From positions 1-64,000 of the forward strand of contig JAFNVC010000023.1 of the NCBI GenBank assembly GCA_017379935.1: 64,000 nt of DNA. Reading direction: 5' to 3'. The DNA comes from Clostridia bacterium (GTDB lineage: Bacteria > Bacillota > Clostridia > Oscillospirales > Acutalibacteraceae). This document shows, one piece after another, positions 1 to 8,400 of this stretch; positions within the stretch are counted from its first letter, which is position 1; every line of letters starts with the position of its first letter. Under the pieces are notes generated by a model. That model was not told the origin of the DNA, did not search any database, and saw nothing but the letters and a program-made list of their open reading frames with translations. The position numbers and the translations under genes are program-made.

Positions 1-599
1 TCGTCGATGAGGATAACCTCGCCGTTGTTGTAGCCGAACTCGAACTTGATATCCCAGAGGTCAAGACCGATTGTCTTAAGGTCGTCAGCAACGATCTTTG
101 TGATCTTGAGTGTCTGCTCCTTCATGCTCTCGAAGAGGTCGGGAGTCATAACGCCGAGAGCTGCAAGGCCTTCGCCTGTAACAAGGGGATCGCCCTTCTC
201 GTCATTCTTGAATGTGCACTCAACATAACCGCCCTCAAGAACTGTACCGTCAGCCATATACTCACCGTAACGGCGGATGAAGCTGCCTGTTGCAACAAGA
301 CGGCAGATAACCTCAAGACCGTGACCGAATACTGTTGCAGGAAGAACCTCCATTGTAGCGTTGTCAAGGTCAGCAGATACATAGTGCGTCTTGATGCCTG
401 CATCCTTGAGCATCTCAAAGTAATAAACTGATGTTTCAAGATTTGCCTTTCCGATACCCTCAATGGTAAGGCCTACACTGTTCTCACCCGGATCGAAAAC
501 ACCGTCTTTACCTGTGCAATCGTCCTTGAACTTAAGCATTACATTGCCGTTTTCAAGCTTGTAAACGTCCTTTGTTTTACCCTTGTACATCATTTCCAT
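1..599 (-). CDS. purC: Phosphoribosylaminoimidazole-succinocarboxamide synthase (SAICAR synthetase), 3' end beyond the window
   Basis: Translating the complement from ATG 599-597 gives an open frame to the left edge, about 199 residues. It begins [13 protein letters not shown], the family N-terminus, and continues with [29 protein letters not shown] and [28 protein letters not shown] synthetase joins CAIR and aspartate with ATP in purine synthesis. Known members are about 235-290 residues, so the C-terminal part is missing here only because the window ends. An AAAGGAG-type ribosome site lies at 609-616 and a consensus promoter at 659-687. The gene is not in the large purine operon at 41.5-55.2 kb and has its own promoter. 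Confidence 0.95.
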   Translation of the reverse strand, partial: MEMMYKGKTKDVYKLENGNVMLKFKDDCTGKDGVFDPGENSVGLTIEGIGKANLETSVYYFEMLKDAGIKTHYVSADLDNATMEVLPATVFGHGLEVICRLVATGSFIRRYGEYMADGTVLEGGYVECTFKNDEKGDPLVTGEGLAALGVMTPDLFESMKEQTLKITKIVADDLKTIGLDLWDIKFEFGYNNGEVILID

Positions 600-658
600 G
601 ATTTTAATCTCCTTTATCCATTTAGAGTTTAAGAAAAACTGTCTTTCTTACACGAAAA

Positions 659-687
659 AGAATATCACTTTTGTTTTTTCTTGTCAA
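659..687 (-). promoter_or_regulatory. Sigma-A promoter of purC
   Basis: On the minus strand TTGACA (687-682) and TATTCT (664-659) are separated by 17 bp, reading toward purC. The leader between it and the start codon is about 50 nt and can form a small hairpin of AAGAAA and TTTCTT around 625-650. Confidence 0.75.
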
Positions 688-785
688 TAAAAAATGAAAA
701 CGATATTGTAGAAATAATAATGAATATCAAAAAAATTTTTATGCAAAATGAAAATTTATCTTTTGGAAATATACATATAAGTGCT

Positions 786-814
786 TTGACAAGCACCTGA
801 GGATATGATATGAT
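786..814 (+). promoter_or_regulatory. Consensus sigma-A promoter of the 50-residue peptide gene
   Basis: TTGACA at 786-791 and TATGAT at 809-814 with exactly 17 bp between. This is one of the closest matches to the sigma-A consensus in the window and suggests strong transcription of the small gene that starts 25 nt further on. Confidence 0.85.
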
Positions 815-838
815 AAATAAAAAGAGAGGTGTTTTTAA

Positions 839-991
839 ATGTTATCAATTATCGCAATTCTCAGTGATATTCCCCTTTACATCGCTCAGTTCATTTCTGA
901 ATTGACCGGTGCCGATATGTCAGGCTTTGTTGACGGCTTCAACGGCATCTTCGCAGGAATTATTGAAGCTATCGAGCAGCTTCTTGCATAA
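839..991 (+). CDS. Small acidic hydrophobic peptide (50 residues), unknown function
   Basis: I do not recognise this gene. The frame ATG 839 to TAA 989-991 is preceded by AGAGAGGTG at a good ribosome-site distance, by a consensus promoter and is followed directly by an intrinsic terminator, so it looks like a real single-gene transcript. The peptide starts MLSIIAILSDIPLYIAQF and ends IIEAIEQLLA. It contains six Asp/Glu and no Lys, Arg or His, and hydrophobic residues recur with helical spacing, which suggests one or two amphipathic helices. There is no clear cleavable signal. A LytTR/DUF3021 regulatory pair lies just downstream, so it could be a secreted or membrane-associated peptide or a target of that system; this is inference only. 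Confidence 0.75.
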   Translation: MLSIIAILSDIPLYIAQFISELTGADMSGFVDGFNGIFAGIIEAIEQLLA

Positions 992-1007
992 AAATTCATA
1001 TCATTCA

Positions 1008-1041
1008 ACCGTCGGTCAATGGCCGACGGTTTTCTTTTTTG
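1008..1041 (+). terminator. Intrinsic terminator after the small peptide gene
   Basis: Stem ACCGTCGG (1008-1015) pairs with CCGACGGT (1023-1030) around a 7-nt loop, followed by TTTCTTTTTT. It isolates the small gene from the LytTR gene. Confidence 0.88.
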
Positions 1042-1071
1042 CCGAATAATGTGTAAAAATAACCAAAGGCT

Positions 1072-1119
1072 TTGAAGGTATTGAAAAGCTTGAAAAAACA
1101 ATATATTATGGCATTGAAG
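1072..1119 (+). promoter_or_regulatory. Promoter of the LytTR gene with embedded 9-nt-period TTGAA repeats
   Basis: TTGAAA at 1081-1086 and TATTAT at 1104-1109 with a 17-bp spacer form a plausible promoter. The hexamer TTGAAR recurs at 1072, 1081 and 1090, exactly nine bases apart, and again at 1114. Such direct repeats over a promoter could be a binding site for the LytTR protein encoded directly downstream; that link is inference. Confidence 0.5.
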
Positions 1120-1131
1120 GGAGGGACACCG

Positions 1132-1560
1132 ATGAAACTATCAATCTTTATCGATAAGGAACACGAAGAAGAGGTGGTGATTTACGCTCACGAGAAAAAT
1201 GATCTTACAAAAGAAATAGAAGCTCTTGTTACGGGAGCCGTGGCATTATTCGGATACACAGATAATGAGGCAATTAAAATAAATCCTGCTGAAATTGACT
1301 GTTTTACGGTTGAGAACAACAAAGTGTTTGCTTTTACGAGCAACCAAAAATACAGACTTCGTGAGAGACTATATCAGCTTGAAGCGTTATTACCTGAATA
1401 CTTTATAAAAATAAATCAGTCCTGTATAGCAAATATAAACAAAATACAGAAGTTTGATGTATCGGTTGCAGGGTCGCTTACGGTTGTTTTCAAAAGCGGT
1501 TACCGCGACTATGTTTCGAGACGTAATATAAAAATTGTTAAAGAAAGGTTAGGTTTATGA
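1132..1560 (+). CDS. LytTR-type DNA-binding transcriptional regulator
   Basis: The 142-residue product has an N-terminal stretch of about 40 residues without a receiver domain and a C-terminal LytTR domain (about 45-142). Recognisable elements are FIKINQSCIANINKI and a final YVSRRNIKIVKERL, both typical of this DNA-binding beta fold. The start at 1132 is chosen because GGGAGGG lies just upstream; an in-frame upstream start lacks a ribosome site. The stop is one base from the next start, so it is co-translated with a DUF3021 membrane protein. LytTR regulators paired with a small membrane inhibitor are known from streptococcal LytTR regulatory systems, where the membrane protein restrains the regulator. 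The signal sensed here is unknown. Confidence 0.88.
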   Translation: MKLSIFIDKEHEEEVVIYAHEKNDLTKEIEALVTGAVALFGYTDNEAIKINPAEIDCFTVENNKVFAFTSNQKYRLRERLYQLEALLPEYFIKINQSCIANINKIQKFDVSVAGSLTVVFKSGYRDYVSRRNIKIVKERLGL

Positions 1561-1561
1561 T

Positions 1562-1978
1562 ATGAACAGATATTTAAAAAGCTTTTTGCACCGCGGTCTT
1601 ATTTTTGGCGGCTTCGGACCTGTTGTTCTTGGCATTGTATATCTTCTTATTGAGATGTTAAATGACGGTTTTTCGTTAAGCGCAAAAGAGGTTTGTCTTG
1701 CAGTTATATCAATTTATATTCTTGCATTCATTCAGGCAGGAGTAAGTGTTTTTAACCAGATTGAGCATTGGCCGTTACCTAAATCACTGTTGTGTCATTT
1801 TGGATTGCTTTATATTACATATATGCTTTGTTACATAATAAACAGCTGGATCCCTTTCAAGACAGAGGTTGTGCTGATATTTACGGGAATTTTTGTTTCA
1901 CTCTATTTTGTGATATGGATATGTGTTTATTTTTCCGTAAAAGCAACAAGCAAAAAAATGAACAAAACAATCAGGTAA
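1562..1978 (+). CDS. DUF3021-type four-helix membrane protein, probable partner of the LytTR regulator
   Basis: The 138-residue protein shows four hydrophobic segments (roughly residues 12-32, 43-65, 73-92 and 98-122) with a basic C-terminal tail (KATSKKMNKTIR). The layout and the position immediately downstream of a receiver-less LytTR gene match the DUF3021 family. The family has no known enzymatic activity; by analogy with LytTR regulatory systems it probably sequesters or controls the regulator at the membrane. Start and preceding stop are separated by one base. An intrinsic terminator follows. Confidence 0.8.
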   Translation: MNRYLKSFLHRGLIFGGFGPVVLGIVYLLIEMLNDGFSLSAKEVCLAVISIYILAFIQAGVSVFNQIEHWPLPKSLLCHFGLLYITYMLCYIINSWIPFKTEVVLIFTGIFVSLYFVIWICVYFSVKATSKKMNKTIR

Positions 1979-1988
1979 ACATAATCAG

Positions 1989-2014
1989 ACTGCCGAATTT
2001 TCGGCAGTTTTTTT
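1989..2014 (+). terminator. Intrinsic terminator after the LytTR/DUF3021 pair
   Basis: ACTGCCGA (1989-1996) pairs with TCGGCAGT (2001-2008), followed by a run of seven T. Confidence 0.88.
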
Positions 2015-2048
2015 GTGCAACATTTTTGCAACAATTCGTCAGCAATTA

Positions 2049-2078
2049 TTGAAAACACCGCCTTCATTGTGCTAAAAT
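2049..2078 (+). promoter_or_regulatory. Promoter of the secreted lipase-like gene
   Basis: TTGAAA at 2049-2054 and TAAAAT at 2073-2078, spacer 18 bp. AGGAG lies at about 2094-2098, just before the ATG at 2108. Confidence 0.6.
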
Positions 2079-2107
2079 ATAAAAAAACATTCAGGAGCGT
2101 GTCAGCT

Positions 2108-3943
2108 ATGAAAAAAACGTTCAAAAAGATTATTGCGTTTGTGCTTTGCGTTGCTATGCTTATGTCCGTAAGCGTTATCGGCGCATCGGCAGAAGAGCGC
2201 TACACAGACTGCGACGGCAAATGCGAATATTACCCGACTATCATCGTTCCCGGTCTCGGTCAGTCAAACACCTGGGTGCTTGACGAGAACGGAGAGTTCG
2301 TTTATGACGATGCGGGCAATCACGTTTCAAGCTTCCCTGCTTACATACAGCTTGAGAAGGTTATTGCAAGAGCAATTGTCCCCGCTATTCTTTCACTCGT
2401 ATTCCAGCGTGATATCGGTCTTTCCGATGCCGCGGCGGATGTTATCGAGATGTGCTTCGGCATAAACACCTGTGACGAAAACGCACAGCCTGCAGACAAC
2501 ATCTACGTAGAAAAATATCTCCGTCCTGTTTCAGCTTGTACTCCCGAGGAGCAGGCAACAATCTTCCATCACGTTCCTTTCGATCTTTACGAAACCGAGC
2601 AGCCGTTTGACCATATGTATTATTTCGGATACAGCTCCTTCGGCAACCATATCGACATCGTTAACGAGCTTTACGACTACATTCAGATGGTCAAGGAGCA
2701 GACCGGTCACGACAAGGTCAACCTTGTACCCCTCAGTCAGGGTGCATCAATCGTCAGCGCTATGCTCGACTACAATCCCGAGGTTATGGATGAGCTTCAC
2801 AAGATCATCTTCGTTGTTCCCGCTCTCGACGGTTCAACAATCATCGGTGACGTTTTCAACGGCAGAATTTCATTCCTTAACCCCGAATACGTTTACAACG
2901 GCTTCCTCGGTGAGCTTGGTCTTCTCGACAAGGGCACAGCCGCTCTTATTGAGACTCTTCTCCGCATTTTCCCTGACGAGGTATTAATGAAGGTGCTTGA
3001 ATCAGCAGTCAACACGCTCGTTTCCGAGGTTATGGTAAAGAGCACGGGTATGTGGGCTCTCTGCCCGTCAGGCGACTATCCGACGGCCGCAGAAAAACAC
3101 CTTTCAACTCCCGAGACCGCTAACGTCAGAGCGCAGACGGACAAATACTATCAGGCACAGCTCCACTCAGATGCTAACATTCAGAAGCTCGTTGACAAGG
3201 GTGTGCAGGTGTTCTGCTTCGTTGAATATGACACACCGATGATCAATGTCGGAGAAACATGGAATTCACAGAATGCTGACTTTATCATTCAGACAGATTC
3301 AACATCAATGGGCGCTCACTTTGCAAACGTTGGTGAAACTCTTCCCGAAGATTACGTTCAGCAGAACGTTCATTGTAAAAACCCCGCTCACAACCACATC
3401 TCCCCCGACAGAGTTGTTGACGCATCCGTGGGTCTTCTCCCCGATACAACCTTCTACTTCGACAATCAGCGTCACGACCTTACGGCAAGAAATGATGTTA
3501 TTCTCAAGCTCGCACTCAATCTTATCGAATGTGACGACACAAAGGACGTTTACTCCGACCCGAGATTCCCGCAGTTCAATATCGGCAGAGGCTCAGAAAA
3601 ACTCGTTGAGCTCGTAAAGCTTGCTGATACAATTGACACATCGGCACTTTCAGCTGAGGATGCCAAGGAGCTTGCGGCAGCAGTTGCTGAGGCTGAGAGA
3701 GTTATCGACAGCACAATCGGCGTTGTCGGTGAGGTTGAGGCAACAGAAGAAAGACTTTCCGCTTGTCTTATCAAGGCAGGAGTTCTCGAGGCTCCCGAAG
3801 AACCGGTTGACCTGAGCATCTTCACAAAAATCAGTCCCGTAATTTACAAATTATTCGGCACAGACGGCTATTCCGAGATTGCGATTATGCTCGCCTCAAA
3901 GGTACTTAAGGGCGTTACGGATATCATTCTTAAGCTTATTTAA
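2108..3943 (+). CDS. Secreted alpha/beta-hydrolase (lipase-like), 611 residues
   Basis: The start at 2108 gives a classic signal peptide (MKKTFKK, hydrophobic core, cleavage after GASA). The mature protein opens with a lipase-like strand and turn (YPTIIVPGLGQSNTW). A probable nucleophile elbow follows at Ser210 in VPLSQGAS, where the usual first glycine of GxSxG is proline. Later blocks include CPSGDYPTAAEKHL and AHNHISPDRVVDAS. The last 45 residues are hydrophobic (SKVLKGVTDIILKLI). It is clearly related along its whole length to the protein at 61075-62889 (shared PGxGQSxT, PxSxGAS, CPSGxY, PQFN and ID-SAL blocks). The substrate is unknown; an ester or lipid is inferred from the fold. It is transcribed alone, between a promoter and a terminator. 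Confidence 0.75.
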   Translation: MKKTFKKIIAFVLCVAMLMSVSVIGASAEERYTDCDGKCEYYPTIIVPGLGQSNTWVLDENGEFVYDDAGNHVSSFPAYIQLEKVIARAIVPAILSLVFQRDIGLSDAAADVIEMCFGINTCDENAQPADNIYVEKYLRPVSACTPEEQATIFHHVPFDLYETEQPFDHMYYFGYSSFGNHIDIVNELYDYIQMVKEQTGHDKVNLVPLSQGASIVSAMLDYNPEVMDELHKIIFVVPALDGSTIIGDVFNGRISFLNPEYVYNGFLGELGLLDKGTAALIETLLRIFPDEVLMKVLESAVNTLVSEVMVKSTGMWALCPSGDYPTAAEKHLSTPETANVRAQTDKYYQAQLHSDANIQKLVDKGVQVFCFVEYDTPMINVGETWNSQNADFIIQTDSTSMGAHFANVGETLPEDYVQQNVHCKNPAHNHISPDRVVDASVGLLPDTTFYFDNQRHDLTARNDVILKLALNLIECDDTKDVYSDPRFPQFNIGRGSEKLVELVKLADTIDTSALSAEDAKELAAAVAEAERVIDSTIGVVGEVEATEERLSACLIKAGVLEAPEEPVDLSIFTKISPVIYKLFGTDGYSEIAIMLASKVLKGVTDIILKLI

Positions 3944-3959
3944 ATTAAAGAAAAATATT

Positions 3960-4000
3960 GTGGCACACTTTTCAGCAAAGTGTGCCACTTTCTTTGTTTT
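3960..4000 (+). terminator. Intrinsic terminator after the secreted lipase-like gene
   Basis: GTGGCACACTTT (3960-3971) pairs with AAAGTGTGCCAC (3977-3988), followed by TTCTTTGTTTT. Confidence 0.92.
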
Positions 4001-4002
4001 AA

Positions 4003-4031
4003 TTGACTTTATTCGCGCTTCATTATAAAAT
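4003..4031 (+). promoter_or_regulatory. Promoter of the GHSFG lipase gene
   Basis: TTGACT at 4003-4008 and TAAAAT at 4026-4031 with a 17-bp spacer; GAAAGGAG precedes the start at 4067. Confidence 0.7.
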
Positions 4032-4066
4032 CAAATCATATAAAACAGCTCGAAAGGAGTTTTATT

Positions 4067-5350
4067 ATGAAAAAATTTGCGAAAATAATTGCGGCTGTTA
4101 TGGCAATCGTTATGTGCATTTCAGCTTGTATCATCCCCTCTTTTGCAGAAGGTAAGCGTGATATAGATAAAAGCGGCTTTGCGACAGATTATCCCTACAT
4201 CTTCGTACACGGTATGGGCGGATGGTCGCCCGATAACAAATTCTACGAGATGTCTCCCTATTGGGGTGGCGGTCTGTGGATTTCGGATAATGACCTTATC
4301 AAAATTCTGAACGATCAGGGAATTGAGGCATATGCTCCCGCCGTCGGACCTCTCAGCAGTGCGTGGGACAGAGTGTGCGAGCTTTACGCACAGCTTGTCG
4401 GAGGTACGGTTGACTACGGTGAGGCTCATTCAAAGGCGCACGGTCACGACCGCTTCGGCTTCACCTACGAGCCGATTATGGGCGAAAGCTGGAATCTCAA
4501 GGATAAAATCAATCTTGTCGGTCACTCCTTCGGCGGTGCAACGGTAAGACTTTTCACATCGCTTATGGCTTACGGCTGTGAGGAAGAAATCGCGGCAACA
4601 GGCGCTCAGACAAGCGGACTTTTCACGGGCGGACACGAAAGCATACATTCGTGCATCACGCTTTCTGCACCTCATAACGGCACGCAGGTTTCGAATATGC
4701 TCTATGACCTGACAGGACCGTATTATGTAATTGTTATGCTGTATAATCTTATCGGCACGATTCTCGGCAACGATTTTCTTGTATTCTCCTTGCAGATGGG
4801 ACATTTCGGGCTGACACCGAAGCAGGACGAAAAGAGAGCTGAATTCAGCTTTGATGCAATACAGAATTATTACACTGCTGAGGATAATTGCTATTACGAT
4901 ATGACACTCCGCGGTGCCGCCGAGCTCAACAGTAAAATCAAGCTCAGCGACAGCACGTACTATTATTCTTACTCAACGGCAGCAACCAAAACAGACCGAT
5001 TCGGAAAGCAGTTGATTTACAGCAGCGTTACACCGATTTTCTATATTTCCTCGCTTATGCTCCGTATCTCCGAGGGCAAGAGCTATGACGGAATCACAAT
5101 CGAGGGCGATTGGGCAGTAAACGACGGTATCGTTCCGCTTAAATCCGCAAGATATCCGCTTTGCGACGAGGCAACAGCGCTCAGCTACAGCGAAAGCGTT
5201 GCGGATGGCAAAGCGATAGAAAGCGGCAGATGGTACTATATGGATACGCTTGTCGGCACAGACCATTTTGACTTCTGCGGTACAAAGGACTACCCGACAT
5301 CGTTTGAGGATTTCTATTTTTCGATGATTGAGACGGCGAATGAAAGATGA
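4067..5350 (+). CDS. Secreted triacylglycerol lipase/esterase
   Basis: The 427-residue product has a signal peptide (cleavage near SFA-EG, residue 27) and the hallmarks of bacterial lipase families I.5/I.6: an oxyanion segment IFVHGMGG, the nucleophile elbow GHSFGG with Ser154, the block LSAPHNGT, the acid AVNDGIV with Asp353, and the histidine TDHFDF with His400. These would form the Ser-Asp-His triad. It should hydrolyse acylglycerols or other esters outside the cell. It stands alone between its own promoter and that of the giant vWA gene, in the middle of a cluster of three secreted proteins. It is a different subfamily from the lipase-like proteins at 2108 and 61075. Confidence 0.88.
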   Translation: MKKFAKIIAAVMAIVMCISACIIPSFAEGKRDIDKSGFATDYPYIFVHGMGGWSPDNKFYEMSPYWGGGLWISDNDLIKILNDQGIEAYAPAVGPLSSAWDRVCELYAQLVGGTVDYGEAHSKAHGHDRFGFTYEPIMGESWNLKDKINLVGHSFGGATVRLFTSLMAYGCEEEIAATGAQTSGLFTGGHESIHSCITLSAPHNGTQVSNMLYDLTGPYYVIVMLYNLIGTILGNDFLVFSLQMGHFGLTPKQDEKRAEFSFDAIQNYYTAEDNCYYDMTLRGAAELNSKIKLSDSTYYYSYSTAATKTDRFGKQLIYSSVTPIFYISSLMLRISEGKSYDGITIEGDWAVNDGIVPLKSARYPLCDEATALSYSESVADGKAIESGRWYYMDTLVGTDHFDFCGTKDYPTSFEDFYFSMIETANER

Positions 5351-5371
5351 CATTTCCGTTAAAGTGTATGC

Positions 5372-5399
5372 TTGACTTTTTGACCCCCATATATATAGT
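5372..5399 (+). promoter_or_regulatory. Probable promoter of the giant vWA protein gene
   Basis: TTGACT at 5372-5377 and TATAGT at 5394-5399, spacer 16 bp. GGAGG lies before the ATG at 5441. Confidence 0.5.
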
Positions 5400-5440
5400 A
5401 TATAGAGGATTGTAAAAATCTCAAATTCACGGAGGCGATT

Positions 5441-8400
5441 ATGAAAATTTCTAAAAAATTTCTTTCGTTTATACTTTCGGCTATAATAACTGCAACAACT
5501 TTTTTCGCTGTCGGTCCTGTGTTCTCTGTTAAGGCAGATGCAGCGATAACCATAAACGGAATAACCCAAGCAGACATTGACATAACCAAGTATGATAATA
5601 ACCGAAAAAATTTCTTCGGCGGAGAAAATACCAACTGGCCGACCGAATTTGTCTTGCCCGGACTTGACTATCCGTTAACTCCCCAGTCGGTGACATATTG
5701 GGAAAAGAGAGACTGGGTTTTGGTTTCTGCAAGAAACACACAAGGCTCATCACACTACATATTTGCACTTGATGCCAAAAGCGCAGATTTTGTTGCACTG
5801 TTCAAAATTTGGGGTCCAACCGGCGTATATGATTATTTAGCATGTGATGATTTCAGCATTGCAGCTTCGGATCACAATCTTTACCTTATAAGCTCACGAT
5901 CCTCATCAATCAGCTATTTCCCTCTTACAGAAATGGATATCACCCTGAACTCTAATTCAGGACTGAACAAAAAAGATATCGGTATTACAGGCTCAATCAA
6001 TTTCAGTGATGAGTTCAACAATGCTCAGCTCGCTTATTGCAGTGTTGACGACGGTGTTTTGTGGGTTGGCAACTGTTACGGCACCACCTACCCGACCAAA
6101 GCTTACAACGATACTTACCCGAGCGCGCTTATGGGCTATCAGCTCAAGGGTTCATCATCAAGCGAAGAGTGGAACAACTTAAAGAGCGGAGAAGGTAAAA
6201 AAAACTGCGCAGGCAACCCGACATACTGTGTGCTGTTCAAAAATAATCTCACCAACATTCAGCACGCTTCGGTTAATAACGGAAAAATTTATATTCTCCG
6301 TTCGGATTCTCAGCTCGTATCGGGCGGTTCAACGCGTTCATTCGAGATTGCTGATATCGACATCAACGCACCCGGCGGAACACAGCTTCAGATAAACGGC
6401 ATAACAAAGGATTGCCATATTATCGGCGACAGTCTGAATACCTACAGCGGTACGAAGGTGCCTGAAAACGGAGAAGCTTTCTGCATAATTGAGGACTATC
6501 TCTATATGTTCGGCGTACAAAAATACGGTGAGAGCATCTCAAATGCACCGATTCACGTTCTTTGGAAGGTTGACCAGCATAAGCTCAACGGGGTCACCCG
6601 TCCCGACGCTGATGCAGACGTCAAGGCAAGTCACTACGAAAAGGTGGATAATCTAAGCGAGCTGACAAGCGGTGAGGAATACATCATTGCTTATAAATCG
6701 GAGAATAAAGACCCGGTAACGCAGAAGGAAATCTTCTATCTCCTCGACTCCTTCGGCGGTTACGGCGGTAAGAGACTGCCGAAGAACAATACCCCCGACG
6801 GCGGTTCAAACACCGGCGATTCCCTCGGCACTATCGGCTACGCATTGGGTGATTACACAACAGACGGTGACAAGCTTTATATCAGCGATACTGTTGACGC
6901 GAGAAAATCAATCCGTTGGAAGATTTCTCACAGCAACGGTTCGAACCTGCGACTTGAAAACGCAAACTTTTACTATGGTAATTATAAGTATCTCGGATTT
7001 GATTACCGTCACATTGCTATGATGACCGATGCAAGCAATTATCTGAGCAATATGAAAATATCTTTTGCGGGTAACAGTAACTTCAAGCTTTCTTACGGCA
7101 ATTATTACCTTTGGTGTAACGATAACGAATATCCCGCTATCACAGAAAAATATACGGAATACTATCAGAGCAACAAGCCCGTAGGTTATACGACAGTATA
7201 CTGCGATCTCGAAGAGCTGCCGGGAACATTCCATACTGACGGTAACTATAATTACTTCAGCCAAGGCGGTAACAAAACAGGAGCATCAGTCAATGATAAG
7301 CTGATGCAGTTTGAAATCTACAAGAGAGTCAAGGACCCGTATGCGTCTGCTGAAGGAACAAACATCCGTACAGCCTATGATGTCAAGCTCAACGCAAACG
7401 GATTGTACGATATTACTATGGAGTCGTATGCGACTGCTCCGGTTCCTCAGTATACAAAGCTACCTGACAATACATCAAAACCGACAGATTTCATCTTTGT
7501 TATGGATACATCAACCTCCATGTCGGGACAGTTTAACAAATACAGCATCAGACCAAGTGACGAAAAATTTCAAATCGACTATTTGGTGGAAGAATCGGAT
7601 CTTAATAACAAAAACATTGGCGATTATTTAATAAACCTTGAAGACGGACCAAATGAAGAATATATAAAAGCTTCCGACGGAACATATCATCCTTTAAGAA
7701 TGGCCCTTAAAAGAGTTTCCGGAAGTTACAGATTCTTATTTTGGTTGTACTATGTTCGTGATGGTCAATATTATGTATTTAATAACAACGGAACTATTAA
7801 GTATTCTCGAGGTTGGACTGAAAGTGAATTTTTAAACGCTGTTAAAAACGCTTCTGAAACTTCAGAATCAGCCACCGTAAGATCATACACAGACGTATCC
7901 GGCGGTAGTAATAAAGGCATACTTGGTTCAGGTTGGACAGGTATATTTCCTTTCTATATTGTTTGGTCAGAAAATAGTAGTACCTATACAAATGACGAAG
8001 GTAGGATATGCGCAGCGAAACAATTTTTGAGAAATACAGTTGACAGAATTTCTGCCGACAACACAAAACACAGAATTGCTATGTGCCAGTTCACGGGAAC
8101 ACCCGGTAATACATCAGGTTCGGGCACAGGAGCATATACCGGTTTTTTCACAACCTATGACTCAAACAGAATAACAATATCAAGTGGTTACAATTCAGAC
8201 AACAGCAATTATCGGTATGCCTTCCACAGTAATTCATATTTCTATAACATCAAAAACATTTTAACTAAATTTGATGCAAATCAGATTGGTGACGGATTCG
8301 GCTACGGCGGCGGCTCAGATTTATCGTATGGTATGTATATGGCATATAAAATGCTTGAAGCCAGCGGAGAAAACTATACAGCTTATGGCGATCGTCACGC

